A DNA stretch of 8,761 bases. It comes from Candidatus Altarchaeales archaeon. Its GTDB lineage: Archaea; Altiarchaeota; Altiarchaeia; IMC4; QMZM01. The notes under the pieces were generated by a model. The model ran no database searches, was not told the origin of the DNA, and worked only from the letters and a program-made list of their open reading frames with translations. The DNA lies in the NCBI GenBank assembly GCA_003663045.1, contig QMZG01000046.1, positions 1 to 8,761 on the forward strand. Reading direction: 5' to 3'. Position numbers and translations under genes: made by a program. Positions within the stretch are counted from its first letter, which is position 1, and the number at the start of each line of letters is the position of its first letter. Of this stretch, positions 1 through 7,226 are shown piece after piece.

Positions 1-978
1 ATATACAACAGGGCTTTGAGTGCTGAGGAGATTAAAATGCACTACCTCTCGGAATTCCAGAAATACAATTCTACTCAATACAGATTTTATAATAATGTAA
101 CAAATTTAACAGATGGAACCTACACTTACTACGGGTTGGCGAATGATACTGTTGGGAATTCTGGAGAGAGTGAGATAAGGAGTTTGACTGTGAATACTGG
201 AGTTCCTGTCGTTACCGGGGTGGTTGTGAACGATGATGACGGCGGAACAATCCAGTTGTCTGTGAATGATGATCGAATAGTAAATTGTACTGCCACCATA
301 ACAGATGCTAATGGTTATCAGGATGTGGCTACTAATGGCGGGGCAAATGCCACCCTGTATTATAATCTGACAAGTAGTGCTGATGCCAGTGATGATAAGA
401 ATGTTCATTATACCAATACAAGTTGTTCATTTGTTGATGGTTCTGGAACTACTGTTACCGCCGTCTGTACATTTACTCTGGAGCATGAGGCATTGAATGG
501 GACCTGGGTTTGTAATATTACTGCCTGGGATACGGTAAATAACACCGGAAGTGGCATTGGGAGTAATACTGTAGATCAGTTGATTGCTATCAGTATTCTG
601 GAGGATGGGATCAGCTTTGGTAGTATGAACCTGGGGGAGAATAGTAGCACGGCTAATAGCACTAATATAACTAATGAAGGGAATGTGCAAATCGATATCA
701 GGGTGCGTGGGAATGATATGTCCTGTTCCCTGGGAGAGATAGGTGTGGGGAATATCAGTTATAATATTTCATCTGGAAGTTATGATAGCATGGCTTCTAA
801 GAAGTTGAGTACTAGTTGGGTAACAGAGAGTGGGTTTGATCTGGGAGTGGAAGGTGTTGCTACGGGTGAGGATATACCTTCTACGAAGAATGAGTACTGG
901 ACGATAATGATTCCCGAGACGGGGGTTGTTGGAATCTGTAATAATAGCATAACGATTACCGCAGTTATAGATGAATAA
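1..978 (+). CDS. Secreted Ig-like surface glycoprotein, 5'-truncated by window edge
   Basis: The frame is open from base 1, so the TTG at 16 is probably not the true start and an N-terminal part with signal peptide is missing. Residues are numbered from that TTG. Residues about 20-61 look like the end of one Ig-like repeat (DGTYTYYGLANDTVGN). Residues 64-178 form a second beta-sandwich with cysteines 91, 137, 151 and 166, where C91 and C166 could be an Ig-type core disulfide. Residues about 190-320 form a last domain with C237 and C308. I count 17 N-X-S/T sequons in 320 residues, which indicates an exported, N-glycosylated protein. There is no C-terminal membrane helix or sorting motif, so it is either secreted or held by the missing N-terminus or a partner. 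The next gene carries a similar module. A role in the cell envelope or adhesion is inference; the exact family is not recognised. Confidence 0.8.
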   Translation: MYNRALSAEEIKMHYLSEFQKYNSTQYRFYNNVTNLTDGTYTYYGLANDTVGNSGESEIRSLTVNTGVPVVTGVVVNDDDGGTIQLSVNDDRIVNCTATITDANGYQDVATNGGANATLYYNLTSSADASDDKNVHYTNTSCSFVDGSGTTVTAVCTFTLEHEALNGTWVCNITAWDTVNNTGSGIGSNTVDQLIAISILEDGISFGSMNLGENSSTANSTNITNEGNVQIDIRVRGNDMSCSLGEIGVGNISYNISSGSYDSMASKKLSTSWVTESGFDLGVEGVATGEDIPSTKNEYWTIMIPETGVVGICNNSITITAVIDE

Positions 979-980
979 AG

Positions 981-990
981 CTTTTATTAT
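981..990 (+). promoter_or_regulatory. Possible archaeal TATA box for the surface-receptor-like gene
   Basis: The AT-rich stretch CTTTTATTAT is centred about 32 bases before the ATG at 1018, inside the 39-base gap after the preceding stop codon. Only a weak GAG lies near that ATG, which would fit a short or absent leader. The T-richness could equally mark termination of the upstream gene, so this is a weak call. Confidence 0.3.
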
Positions 991-1017
991 CATTTACTAA
1001 AGTCTTTAATGAGATAG

Positions 1018-2805
1018 ATGATATTTAAAGATATGATAAAGTTGGTTATAGGAATTGCTATAGTTTATTCCCTAGTATCAGTTGTTTATGCATCATTTGA
1101 TGCTTCTGTAGAGGTAGGTAATCTTGCCCCAGAGATTGTTTCTGTAAGGACATTCTCTTCCTATGTTGATGATTCAAATAATATTCCTGAGACATCATTT
1201 AGTTTTCCTGATAGAAGAACGGTTTATATCCAAGTAAAGGCCAGGGATGATAATGGATTTCAGGACATACATCAGAATGGCTTTGTAAAGGTAAGGATCG
1301 TTCTCTGGGATGGAAGCTCTGAGATGAATTTTGCAAGATTTGGTTCTTCGTATGTGAATGCAAGTTTTGAGTCTGGTTCTGGAAAGGAGGTCATTTACAC
1401 CTATGTATTCCAGATGTGGGATTCTGACTCTGATAGAGTAGCACCCCTTTATTACAGGGTAAAGGCTCAGGTTTCTGATGGTGAATTTAATATTACAAGT
1501 AATACCAGTGATGAACAGAATGCTGATTATACCTATCATCATGAAGGCCCTTTCATTCCACCAGTTTTGTTTGACATTACAATAGACATACCAGAGAATA
1601 ACAGGGTTGTAGAACCGGGTAATTCCTTTTATGCTACTGTGACCATTACAAAGGTTAGTCCTCCCGGTGTTAGAGATATACAGGTAAATTATCAGATAAT
1701 TGATCCTGCTGATAGGATAGTTGATTCCTTGACAGAAACCATTGCGGTGAATAATACTATCTACATGGTTCCAGTTTTGTATATCCCCTTAGATGCTATT
1801 CCAGGGGCATACAGGTTTAGAGCGACCGTTTCATATCAAGATGTTCAGGTATGGAGTGAAGCAACATTTACCATTCAGATACCTGGACCAACTACTACCA
1901 CAACTACAATAGTTCCCGTTACCACCACAACTGTTCCTGTAACTACTACCATTATAAAAAGGAGGCGCCGGAGAGAGGTGAAAGAAGAGCCTTCTATTAT
2001 TGTGATACCCCCGGCAGTGATGAAGAGGGAGATTTCTATCTATAGGTATCCCCATGAGGTTTATATATTTAAGGGTGAATTAAAGCCATTACTGGTGATA
2101 GTTGAGAACACCGGCGATCTTACTCTGAATGATGTTACTGTTTACATAGGAGGGCCTGTCATTATAGATAAGATAGTTCCAGAAGAGATCGATAATATGG
2201 AGCCAGATTCAAGAAGGAGCTTTATTATAGAGGTGTCTATTCCTTTAGATCTAGCTACTGGGGATTATGATCTAATTCTGAAGGCTATCGCTGAGCACGC
2301 TACAGATGAAAGGCATATAAGACTTGTGGTACTGGAAAGACCACCTGAGCCCGAAAGGGAACTTAGAAGACAGATAGGGGAATTGGATAAGTTATTGGAG
2401 GATATATGGAGTGAAACCGTGGAGACGGGATTAAAGGGTGTTGATGTCAAAGATGTTTTTAGATCACTGAGGGATGCCAAGGCAAGTATTGATAGGGCAA
2501 ATGAGTATTGGGTGAATGGGGAATATGATAAAACCAGGACTGCGATAAATGATGCTAAGAGACATATAGAAGGGGCTGTTACTGAGTTGGCTATTGCAAA
2601 GCCCGAAAAAAAGGAGGTGAAAGAAGTATTCTCTACAAGGGAGATTACTCTCTATGTGTTACCACCATGGTATTGGATATTGATAATAATTGCAATCTTG
2701 ATTATAATTCTGTTAGTTTATGATAGGTACAAAGTAGTGAGAGCAAGTAAGAGATTAAAGGAGAGGTATGAATTGATTGGGATAAAGGACAGGGTTTTGA
2801 AGTAG
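1018..2805 (+). CDS. Single-pass surface protein: signal peptide, Ig-like and CARDB-like domains, C-terminal membrane anchor
   Basis: This is a 595-residue protein. Residues 1-25 are a signal peptide (hydrophobic core 8-22, likely cleavage after VYA). Residues about 37-175 are an Ig-like domain with a DDNGFQDIHQNG motif, and 183-288 a second beta-sandwich. A Thr-rich linker (292-311) and a basic patch KRRRRR (314-319) follow. Residues about 337-440 resemble CARDB/NEW3-type domains (VIVENTGDLTLNDV). Residues 445-528 are predicted helical and charged (AKASIDRANEYWVNGEYDK). Residues 551-568 are a membrane helix, followed by a basic cytoplasmic tail of about 27 residues. The predicted topology is a large domain outside and a short tail inside. 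Four sequons (N114, N158, N162, N245) all lie in the outer part, and I see no cysteine. The architecture suggests an envelope adhesin, S-layer-associated protein or sensor, but ligand and function are unknown. The ATG at 1018 is supported by the signal peptide directly after it. Confidence 0.85.
   Translation: MIFKDMIKLVIGIAIVYSLVSVVYASFDASVEVGNLAPEIVSVRTFSSYVDDSNNIPETSFSFPDRRTVYIQVKARDDNGFQDIHQNGFVKVRIVLWDGSSEMNFARFGSSYVNASFESGSGKEVIYTYVFQMWDSDSDRVAPLYYRVKAQVSDGEFNITSNTSDEQNADYTYHHEGPFIPPVLFDITIDIPENNRVVEPGNSFYATVTITKVSPPGVRDIQVNYQIIDPADRIVDSLTETIAVNNTIYMVPVLYIPLDAIPGAYRFRATVSYQDVQVWSEATFTIQIPGPTTTTTTIVPVTTTTVPVTTTIIKRRRRREVKEEPSIIVIPPAVMKREISIYRYPHEVYIFKGELKPLLVIVENTGDLTLNDVTVYIGGPVIIDKIVPEEIDNMEPDSRRSFIIEVSIPLDLATGDYDLILKAIAEHATDERHIRLVVLERPPEPERELRRQIGELDKLLEDIWSETVETGLKGVDVKDVFRSLRDAKASIDRANEYWVNGEYDKTRTAINDAKRHIEGAVTELAIAKPEKKEVKEVFSTREITLYVLPPWYWILIIIAILIIILLVYDRYKVVRASKRLKERYELIGIKDRVLK
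1891..1950 (+). repeat. Thr-rich low-complexity linker coding repeat
   Basis: The segment encodes a Thr-rich stretch with two VPVTTT units, so the DNA is a degenerate ACN repeat with GTTCCYGT blocks. In archaeal surface proteins such Thr clusters act as extended, probably O-glycosylated stalks. Here it separates the outer Ig-like domains from the membrane-proximal CARDB-like domain. Copy number may vary between strains. Confidence 0.6.
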
Positions 2806-2825
2806 GGATAGTGGAGGAAATACTT

Positions 2826-2864
2826 GAATCAATTTAATTCTTCTGATATTTAATTCTCTATAAA
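2826..2864 (+). promoter_or_regulatory. purL promoter, probably leaderless, with overlapping palindrome
   Basis: AATTTAATTC at 2831-2840 is centred about 29 bases before the purL ATG (2865), the distance expected if transcription starts at or next to the start codon. No GGAG or GAGG lies in the 20 bases before the ATG, consistent with a leaderless mRNA. The box lies within an imperfect 15-base palindrome GAATcAAtTTaATTC (2826-2840). TTTAATTCT occurs twice (2833-2841 and 2849-2857), 16 bases apart. Operator function for purine control is inference. Confidence 0.5.
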
Positions 2865-5177
2865 ATGTCCGAACTTTATAGAAAGATTCTAGATAACCTA
2901 TATGAAATTAATATCTTGGAGGCAAGTGATCCCGAACTGGAAGCCATAAGTAGAGATAGATCCCTCGCTTTATCCTTAGATGAAATGAAGAGGATTCAGA
3001 ATTATTTCAAGAGGGAAAATAGGAATCCTACCGATGTTGAACTTGAATCTATTGCCCAGTCATGGAGTGAACACTGTTGTTATAAGACAAGCAAGCCCAT
3101 ACTGGAGAGGACAATATTTAAGATAAAGGCACCGCAGAATATCTGTGTAATTTCAGAGGATGCCGGTGTTGTAGAATTTGACAATGAGTATGCATATGTT
3201 GTCGCTCTTGAATCACATAATCATCCCTCTGCCCTCGATCCTTATGGAGGAGCAGCTACTGGAATCGGAGGAATTCTGAGGGATGTTGTATGCATGGGTG
3301 CCCAACCTATAGCTTTAGTAGATCCATTATTCTTTGGGCCATTGAATCTTCCAGAGGATAAACTTCCATCGGGAACAAAGCATCCCCTGTTTCTCTTTAA
3401 AGGGGTTGTCTCTGGGATCTCTGACTATGGAAACAGGGTTGGTATCCCAACCGTAGCTGGGATGATCGAATTTGATGAATCCTATGTTGGAAATTGCTTA
3501 GTTAATGTTGGTTGTATAGGAATCGTAAGGAAAGACAGGATTGTTAGGAGCATGGCTGGTAATACTGGGGATGTCTACATACTGGCGGGTGGAAAAACAG
3601 GCAGAGATGGAATTCATGGAGTAACATTTGCCTCCGCCGAACTGGGAGAGGAAAGTGAAAAGAAGATTCCCGCAGTTCAGCTGGGATATGCAATCATGAA
3701 GGAACCTTTGATACACGCCTGTCTAGAGATTAATGAAAAAGGGTTCCTTACGGGAATGAAAGATTTTGGAGGTGGGGGCTTATCATGTGTTGCAAGTGAA
3801 ATGGCGTACGCTGCGGGAAAGGGAGCTATAGTCCATTTGGATAAGATTCCATTAAAACAAAAGGGAATGGCTCCCTGGGAAATCTGGGTTTCTGAATCAC
3901 AGGAAAGGATGATGCTTTGTGTAAAGCCAGAGAATGTTGAAAAGGTACTGGAAATATTTGAATTCTGGGATATTCCCGCCACCGTTGTTGGGGAGGTTAA
4001 TGATTCAAAACGAATTAAGGCAATTTATAAAGGAAATGTTGTCCTTGATCTCAACTTGGAATTTCTTATTAAGGGGGTAAGATATGAAAGACCATATAGA
4101 ATTGTGGAGAGAAAAGAAAGGTATATTGATTTTAATCCACCCAATTTAGAAGAGGTCATATTAAAAATATTAGGTTCCCCGAGGATCGGAAGCAAAGAGT
4201 CCGTTATCAGGAGATACGACCATGAGGTTCGTGCTGCTACAATCCTAAAACCGATGCAGGGTCTGATAAATAAGCAAACGCATGGTGATGCTACTGTTAT
4301 AAAACCATTGAAGGACAGCCTTCGGGGTTTAGCCATAACATGTGATGTAAATCCAATATTCTGTAAATTGGATCCATATTGGGGCGCAGCTAGCGCTATA
4401 GAAGAGGTTATCAGAAACCTGGTTGCGGTAAATTCCATTCCGCATTCCCTTGCGGATTGTCTAAACTTTGGTAACCCCGAAAAAGAGCACATACTGGGGG
4501 AATTTGTAAGATGCTGTGAAGGTCTCTATTTTGCCGCAAATTCATTTGGAATTCCCTTCGTATCGGGAAATGTTAGCTTTTATAATGAAGGTTCTCTGGG
4601 TTCGGTAGCTCCAACGCCAACACTTATGGGGATAGGGATAGTGAGGGATGTAAGGAAGGTGGTCTCGGTAGATTTGAAAAAAGATGGAAATTTGATCTAC
4701 ATTATTGGAGAAACCGAGAGGGAGATGGCAGGCTCCGAGTATTACCAGATTCTTGGTTTAAATGATGGGATTATTCCAAAGGTAGATCCCAAAAAAACCA
4801 AAGAAAAAATAAATTCATTGCTTAGAGCAATGGATAATTCCCTCGTGAAAAGTTGTCACGACCTCTCGAAGGGTGGTCTAATGGTGGGAATTGCAGAGAT
4901 GTCTTTTGGAGGCGACCTTGGTGTAGATTTGGATCTAAGTAAAATGAATGGGTTGAGAACGGACTTTAAATTATTTTCTGAATCCAATGGGAGATGGTTA
5001 GTGGAGATAGAGAAAAAGGATGAGGAAAGATTTGAAAATATCGTTTCTCATTGTAAAAAGATCGGGAGTGTTACAAAAGAAAGGGAAATTAGAATCAGGG
5101 ATGGGGAAATGGAATTGAATCTCTCGCTTGATGAATTGAGGGAAAAATGGAATTCTGCAGTTGAGAGGGAGGTTTAA
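2865..5177 (+). CDS. purL: Phosphoribosylformylglycinamidine synthase subunit PurL (small form)
   Basis: This is the synthetase subunit of FGAM synthase (EC 6.3.5.3). It uses ATP and ammonia channelled from PurQ to turn FGAR into FGAM, step 4 of cytoplasmic purine synthesis. The protein has 770 residues. Visible family motifs are AQSWSEHC (64-71, with the family's active-site His at 70), ESHNHPS (116-122), PYGGAATGIGGILRD (126-140), GGKTGRDGIHG (242-252), DFGGGGLSC (300-308) and WEIWVSESQERMM (338-350). The second AIRS-like half has GNVSFYNE (568-575), APTPTLMGIG (582-591), CHDLSKGGL (664-672) and SESNGRWLVE (705-714). Both halves are complete. There is no C-terminal glutaminase, so this is the small type that needs separate PurQ and PurS. 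The N-terminal extension before SEHC is too short to be a fused PurS. The gene abuts purQ directly. Identification is secure. Confidence 0.97.
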   Translation: MSELYRKILDNLYEINILEASDPELEAISRDRSLALSLDEMKRIQNYFKRENRNPTDVELESIAQSWSEHCCYKTSKPILERTIFKIKAPQNICVISEDAGVVEFDNEYAYVVALESHNHPSALDPYGGAATGIGGILRDVVCMGAQPIALVDPLFFGPLNLPEDKLPSGTKHPLFLFKGVVSGISDYGNRVGIPTVAGMIEFDESYVGNCLVNVGCIGIVRKDRIVRSMAGNTGDVYILAGGKTGRDGIHGVTFASAELGEESEKKIPAVQLGYAIMKEPLIHACLEINEKGFLTGMKDFGGGGLSCVASEMAYAAGKGAIVHLDKIPLKQKGMAPWEIWVSESQERMMLCVKPENVEKVLEIFEFWDIPATVVGEVNDSKRIKAIYKGNVVLDLNLEFLIKGVRYERPYRIVERKERYIDFNPPNLEEVILKILGSPRIGSKESVIRRYDHEVRAATILKPMQGLINKQTHGDATVIKPLKDSLRGLAITCDVNPIFCKLDPYWGAASAIEEVIRNLVAVNSIPHSLADCLNFGNPEKEHILGEFVRCCEGLYFAANSFGIPFVSGNVSFYNEGSLGSVAPTPTLMGIGIVRDVRKVVSVDLKKDGNLIYIIGETEREMAGSEYYQILGLNDGIIPKVDPKKTKEKINSLLRAMDNSLVKSCHDLSKGGLMVGIAEMSFGGDLGVDLDLSKMNGLRTDFKLFSESNGRWLVEIEKKDEERFENIVSHCKKIGSVTKEREIRIRDGEMELNLSLDELREKWNSAVEREV
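5165..5172 (+). promoter_or_regulatory. Shine-Dalgarno site of purQ inside the 3' end of purL
   Basis: GAGGGAGG ends five bases before the purQ ATG at 5178 and overlaps the last codons of purL. The purL TAA (5175-5177) touches the purQ ATG, so the two genes must be cotranscribed and are probably translationally coupled, keeping the subunits in balance. Confidence 0.7.
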
Positions 5178-5984
5178 ATGCCCAAAGCATGTATTCTAAT
5201 AATGGAGGGAACAAACTGCGAGGAGGAAACCAAAACAGCATTTGAGGAGGTGGGCATAGAGGCGGAGCTGGTTCACTTAAAGCAATTAACTGGGGATGTT
5301 CCAAAAAAGAAAAAAAGAAACCTATTTGATTATCAGATCATGATGCTTCCAGGTGGCTGGTCTGCTGGCGATTACATCAGGGCTGGAGCAATATTTGCTG
5401 CCAGGATTAAAAGTAAGTTGATGAGGGATATAGAAGAATTCGTAGCTAATGGCTACTTAGTTGGAGGAATCTGCAATGGATTTCAGATTTTGCTCGAGTT
5501 GGGTCTTTTGCCTGGCTTCGAGGGAATTTCTGAGGAACCTATTGCCGCTTTAACGACAAATCTAAATGCAAGGTTTCAATGCAGACCCGTTTATGTAAAA
5601 CACATCAACAAATGCGCCTTTACAGAAAAGATCGATAAGGGCGAGGTACTTCAGATCCCAGTGGCACATGCAGAGGGAAGATTTACATTTGGTGAGAACG
5701 ATGAAAAATTTCTGGAGAGGTTGATCGATAATAAACAAATTGTATTCAGATACTGTCATTCGGATGGAAAGGAAGCAGAGGGGGAATTTCCATGGAATCC
5801 CAATGGAAGTTTGTATGACATTGCAGGAATTTCAAATCCAGAGGGGAATGTCTTGGGAATGATGCCACATCCAGAGAGGGTTATGGAAGGGATTAATAAG
5901 GCGGAGTGGACAAGAAATAAAATTGATGAGGGTGATGGAAGGGTATTCTTTGAGAGTATTGCCGAGTATATAAAGAGGAGATAG
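5178..5984 (+). CDS. purQ: Phosphoribosylformylglycinamidine synthase glutaminase subunit PurQ
   Basis: This is a class I glutamine amidotransferase that hydrolyses glutamine and passes ammonia to PurL in the FGAM synthase complex. The protein has 268 residues. It shows an N-terminal strand ILIMEGTNCEEET (7-19), MLPGGWSAGDYIRAGA (56-71), the nucleophile elbow GGICNGFQIL (96-105) with catalytic Cys99, VAHAEGRF (162-169) and GMMPHPERVMEG (227-238), which supplies the His231/Glu233 dyad. The catalytic triad is intact. It is longer than the roughly 220-230 residues usual for PurQ. The extra length includes the region around EGEFPWNPNGSLYDIAGISN (201-220), so it resembles the long-PurQ subgroup. 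The start codon directly follows the purL stop, with a good Shine-Dalgarno site. Confidence 0.96.
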   Translation: MPKACILIMEGTNCEEETKTAFEEVGIEAELVHLKQLTGDVPKKKKRNLFDYQIMMLPGGWSAGDYIRAGAIFAARIKSKLMRDIEEFVANGYLVGGICNGFQILLELGLLPGFEGISEEPIAALTTNLNARFQCRPVYVKHINKCAFTEKIDKGEVLQIPVAHAEGRFTFGENDEKFLERLIDNKQIVFRYCHSDGKEAEGEFPWNPNGSLYDIAGISNPEGNVLGMMPHPERVMEGINKAEWTRNKIDEGDGRVFFESIAEYIKRR

Positions 5985-5990
5985 TTCCAT

Positions 5991-6000
5991 AGATTTAAAG
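5991..6000 (+). promoter_or_regulatory. Putative TATA box of the AAA ATPase operon
   Basis: AGATTTAAAG, just after the purQ stop, is centred about 34 bases before the ATG at 6030. Transcription would start roughly at 6021-6025, giving a leader of only a few bases. No Shine-Dalgarno sequence is present in the 45-base gap. This suggests the accessory operon has its own promoter and is not simply read through from purLQ. Confidence 0.45.
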
Positions 6001-6029
6001 ACACAATACCTAATACCTACTAATTAAAA

Positions 6030-7226
6030 ATGATCAAAAGATTAAAGGTAAGAAATTTCAAATCTCTGAGGGATTTCGAGGTCGATTTTGAAAAATTTAA
6101 TGTCTTGATCGGAAGAAACAACAGTGGAAAAAGCAACATTATAGACTGCATAAAATTTTTAAGCAATCTTATGGATGAGAGGAATTTGAAGATTGCTATA
6201 CATAGAAGGGAAGAAAGCTATAAGGATATTGTCTATGGTAGAGACTATAAAAATAATATTTCCATAGAGGCCGTTGTAGAACTCAATGGGGAAGAGTTTA
6301 CATATAGAATCTCATTTTCAGGGGTGAACGAGGATATAAGGATCGAAGACGATGAGATAAGGATCAAGAGTGACAGAGGTGAAGAGATCATTAGATGGGA
6401 GGACAGAAAGGATACCTATACATTAACGTTCACTCGTGGGGATACAATAAAGGAGATGCTCTACTCTAATGTAAAGAGTCTTATTTTTAGTGGCTCCTAC
6501 CCTACCCTTTCAGAAGATACCCGAAAATCCCTGTACAGATTTTCTGAGTTCATGAAAAGCGTAAAGCTCTATGAATTTTATCCAAAGGAAATGAAAGAGC
6601 CGGAAAGGAGGGTACGAAAATCCTTGCAAAATTATATTATCGATGAAAACGGAAGTAACATTCTAGAGGTTCTACACACACTATATCTGGAAAGTAAACA
6701 AACCTTTGATAGGGTATCTGAGCTTCTGCAAGTGATAGAGGATGTAGAGGGTTTAAAGATTATGCCGAGGGGAGGAGGCATATACATGGCATTAAAGGAA
6801 AAAAGATTTAAAGAGCCTTTTCCCTTGTGGAATATGTCCGATGGAAGCCTCAAGATAATTGGTTGCATAACCGCGTTACATACTACAGATTTCTTTGGGC
6901 CTCCATATGGTGATTATAAAACAAAGATAAAAAAACCCTTGTTTTGCTTTGAAGAACCTGAAAATTATATTCATTCAAGGCTACTTGAGTTTCTGGTCAA
7001 TTTGATGAAGGATTCTGATGCCCAAATTATACTAGCAACCCATTCCCCCTATTTTATAGATAGATGCGAGCCTAATGAAATAATAATCGTTGAGAGAGTA
7101 AATGGGGCTACAGAAGCACGAAGAATCAAAGATACAGAAAAGTTAAGGAAAGTAATGAAAAAATATGGGGTAAGCCTGGGTGAAATCTATTATAGTGATG
7201 AATTTGAAAAGGAGAGGGAGGAATGA
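6030..7226 (+). CDS. OLD/RecF-like AAA ATPase (AAA_21/AAA_15 type), probable defence ATPase
   Basis: This 398-residue SMC/ABC-like ATPase is complete. The N-terminal strand IKRLKVRNFKSLRDFEVDFE (2-21) precedes Walker A GRNNSGKS (28-35). The signature-like MSDGSLKIIG (269-278) matches the ABC C-loop position. Walker B is LFCFEEPEN (304-312) with catalytic acid Glu308 or Glu309, and the H-loop is ATHSP (336-340). Residues about 150-260 form a helical insert rather than a long SMC coiled coil. There is no TOPRIM domain in the chain, unlike full-length OLD nucleases. The next gene, overlapping by ATGA, supplies a TOPRIM-like protein, so the pair looks like a split OLD-type module. In PARIS, Gabija and related systems the ATPase senses or scaffolds and gates a toxic nuclease. 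That role here is inference. A repair role is the main alternative. No Shine-Dalgarno precedes the start. Confidence 0.88.
   Translation: MIKRLKVRNFKSLRDFEVDFEKFNVLIGRNNSGKSNIIDCIKFLSNLMDERNLKIAIHRREESYKDIVYGRDYKNNISIEAVVELNGEEFTYRISFSGVNEDIRIEDDEIRIKSDRGEEIIRWEDRKDTYTLTFTRGDTIKEMLYSNVKSLIFSGSYPTLSEDTRKSLYRFSEFMKSVKLYEFYPKEMKEPERRVRKSLQNYIIDENGSNILEVLHTLYLESKQTFDRVSELLQVIEDVEGLKIMPRGGGIYMALKEKRFKEPFPLWNMSDGSLKIIGCITALHTTDFFGPPYGDYKTKIKKPLFCFEEPENYIHSRLLEFLVNLMKDSDAQIILATHSPYFIDRCEPNEIIIVERVNGATEARRIKDTEKLRKVMKKYGVSLGEIYYSDEFEKEREE
7211..7221 (+). promoter_or_regulatory. Shine-Dalgarno site for the DUF4276-like gene
   Basis: GGAGAGGGAGG precedes the ATG at 7223. The GGAG at 7211-7214 has eight bases of spacing, whereas the GGAGG at 7217-7221 is only one base away. 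It lies inside the ATPase gene and, with the ATGA overlap, points to coupled translation of the pair. The first beta strand (IGIVMEE) is needed by the fold, which supports 7223 over the Met codon at 7238. Confidence 0.6.

Noticed and set aside
16..18. TTG as the true start of the first gene
   Set aside because: The frame stays open to base 1 and the protein begins mid-domain without a signal peptide although its sequons imply export; the gene continues upstream.
1891..1950. Short tandem DNA repeats resembling a CRISPR or satellite
   Set aside because: The pattern is a Thr-codon-rich linker in frame; there are no spacers and no uniform repeat unit.
2611..2620. Perfect Shine-Dalgarno-like AAGGAGGTGA within the surface gene
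   Set aside because: No start codon sits 5-9 bases downstream in a useful frame. It encodes KEVK, and a similar GAGGTGAAAGAAG occurs at 1975-1987 encoding EVKE, so codon content explains it.
2865..3060. PurS fused to the N-terminus of PurL
   Set aside because: Only about 63 residues precede the AQSWSEHC motif, close to ordinary small PurL, and they match the normal linker and helix rather than an extra 80-residue PurS domain.
4025..4492. 155-residue minus-strand reading frame inside purL
   Set aside because: It is antisense to conserved PurL sequence with no motifs, so it is a shadow of strong coding on the other strand.
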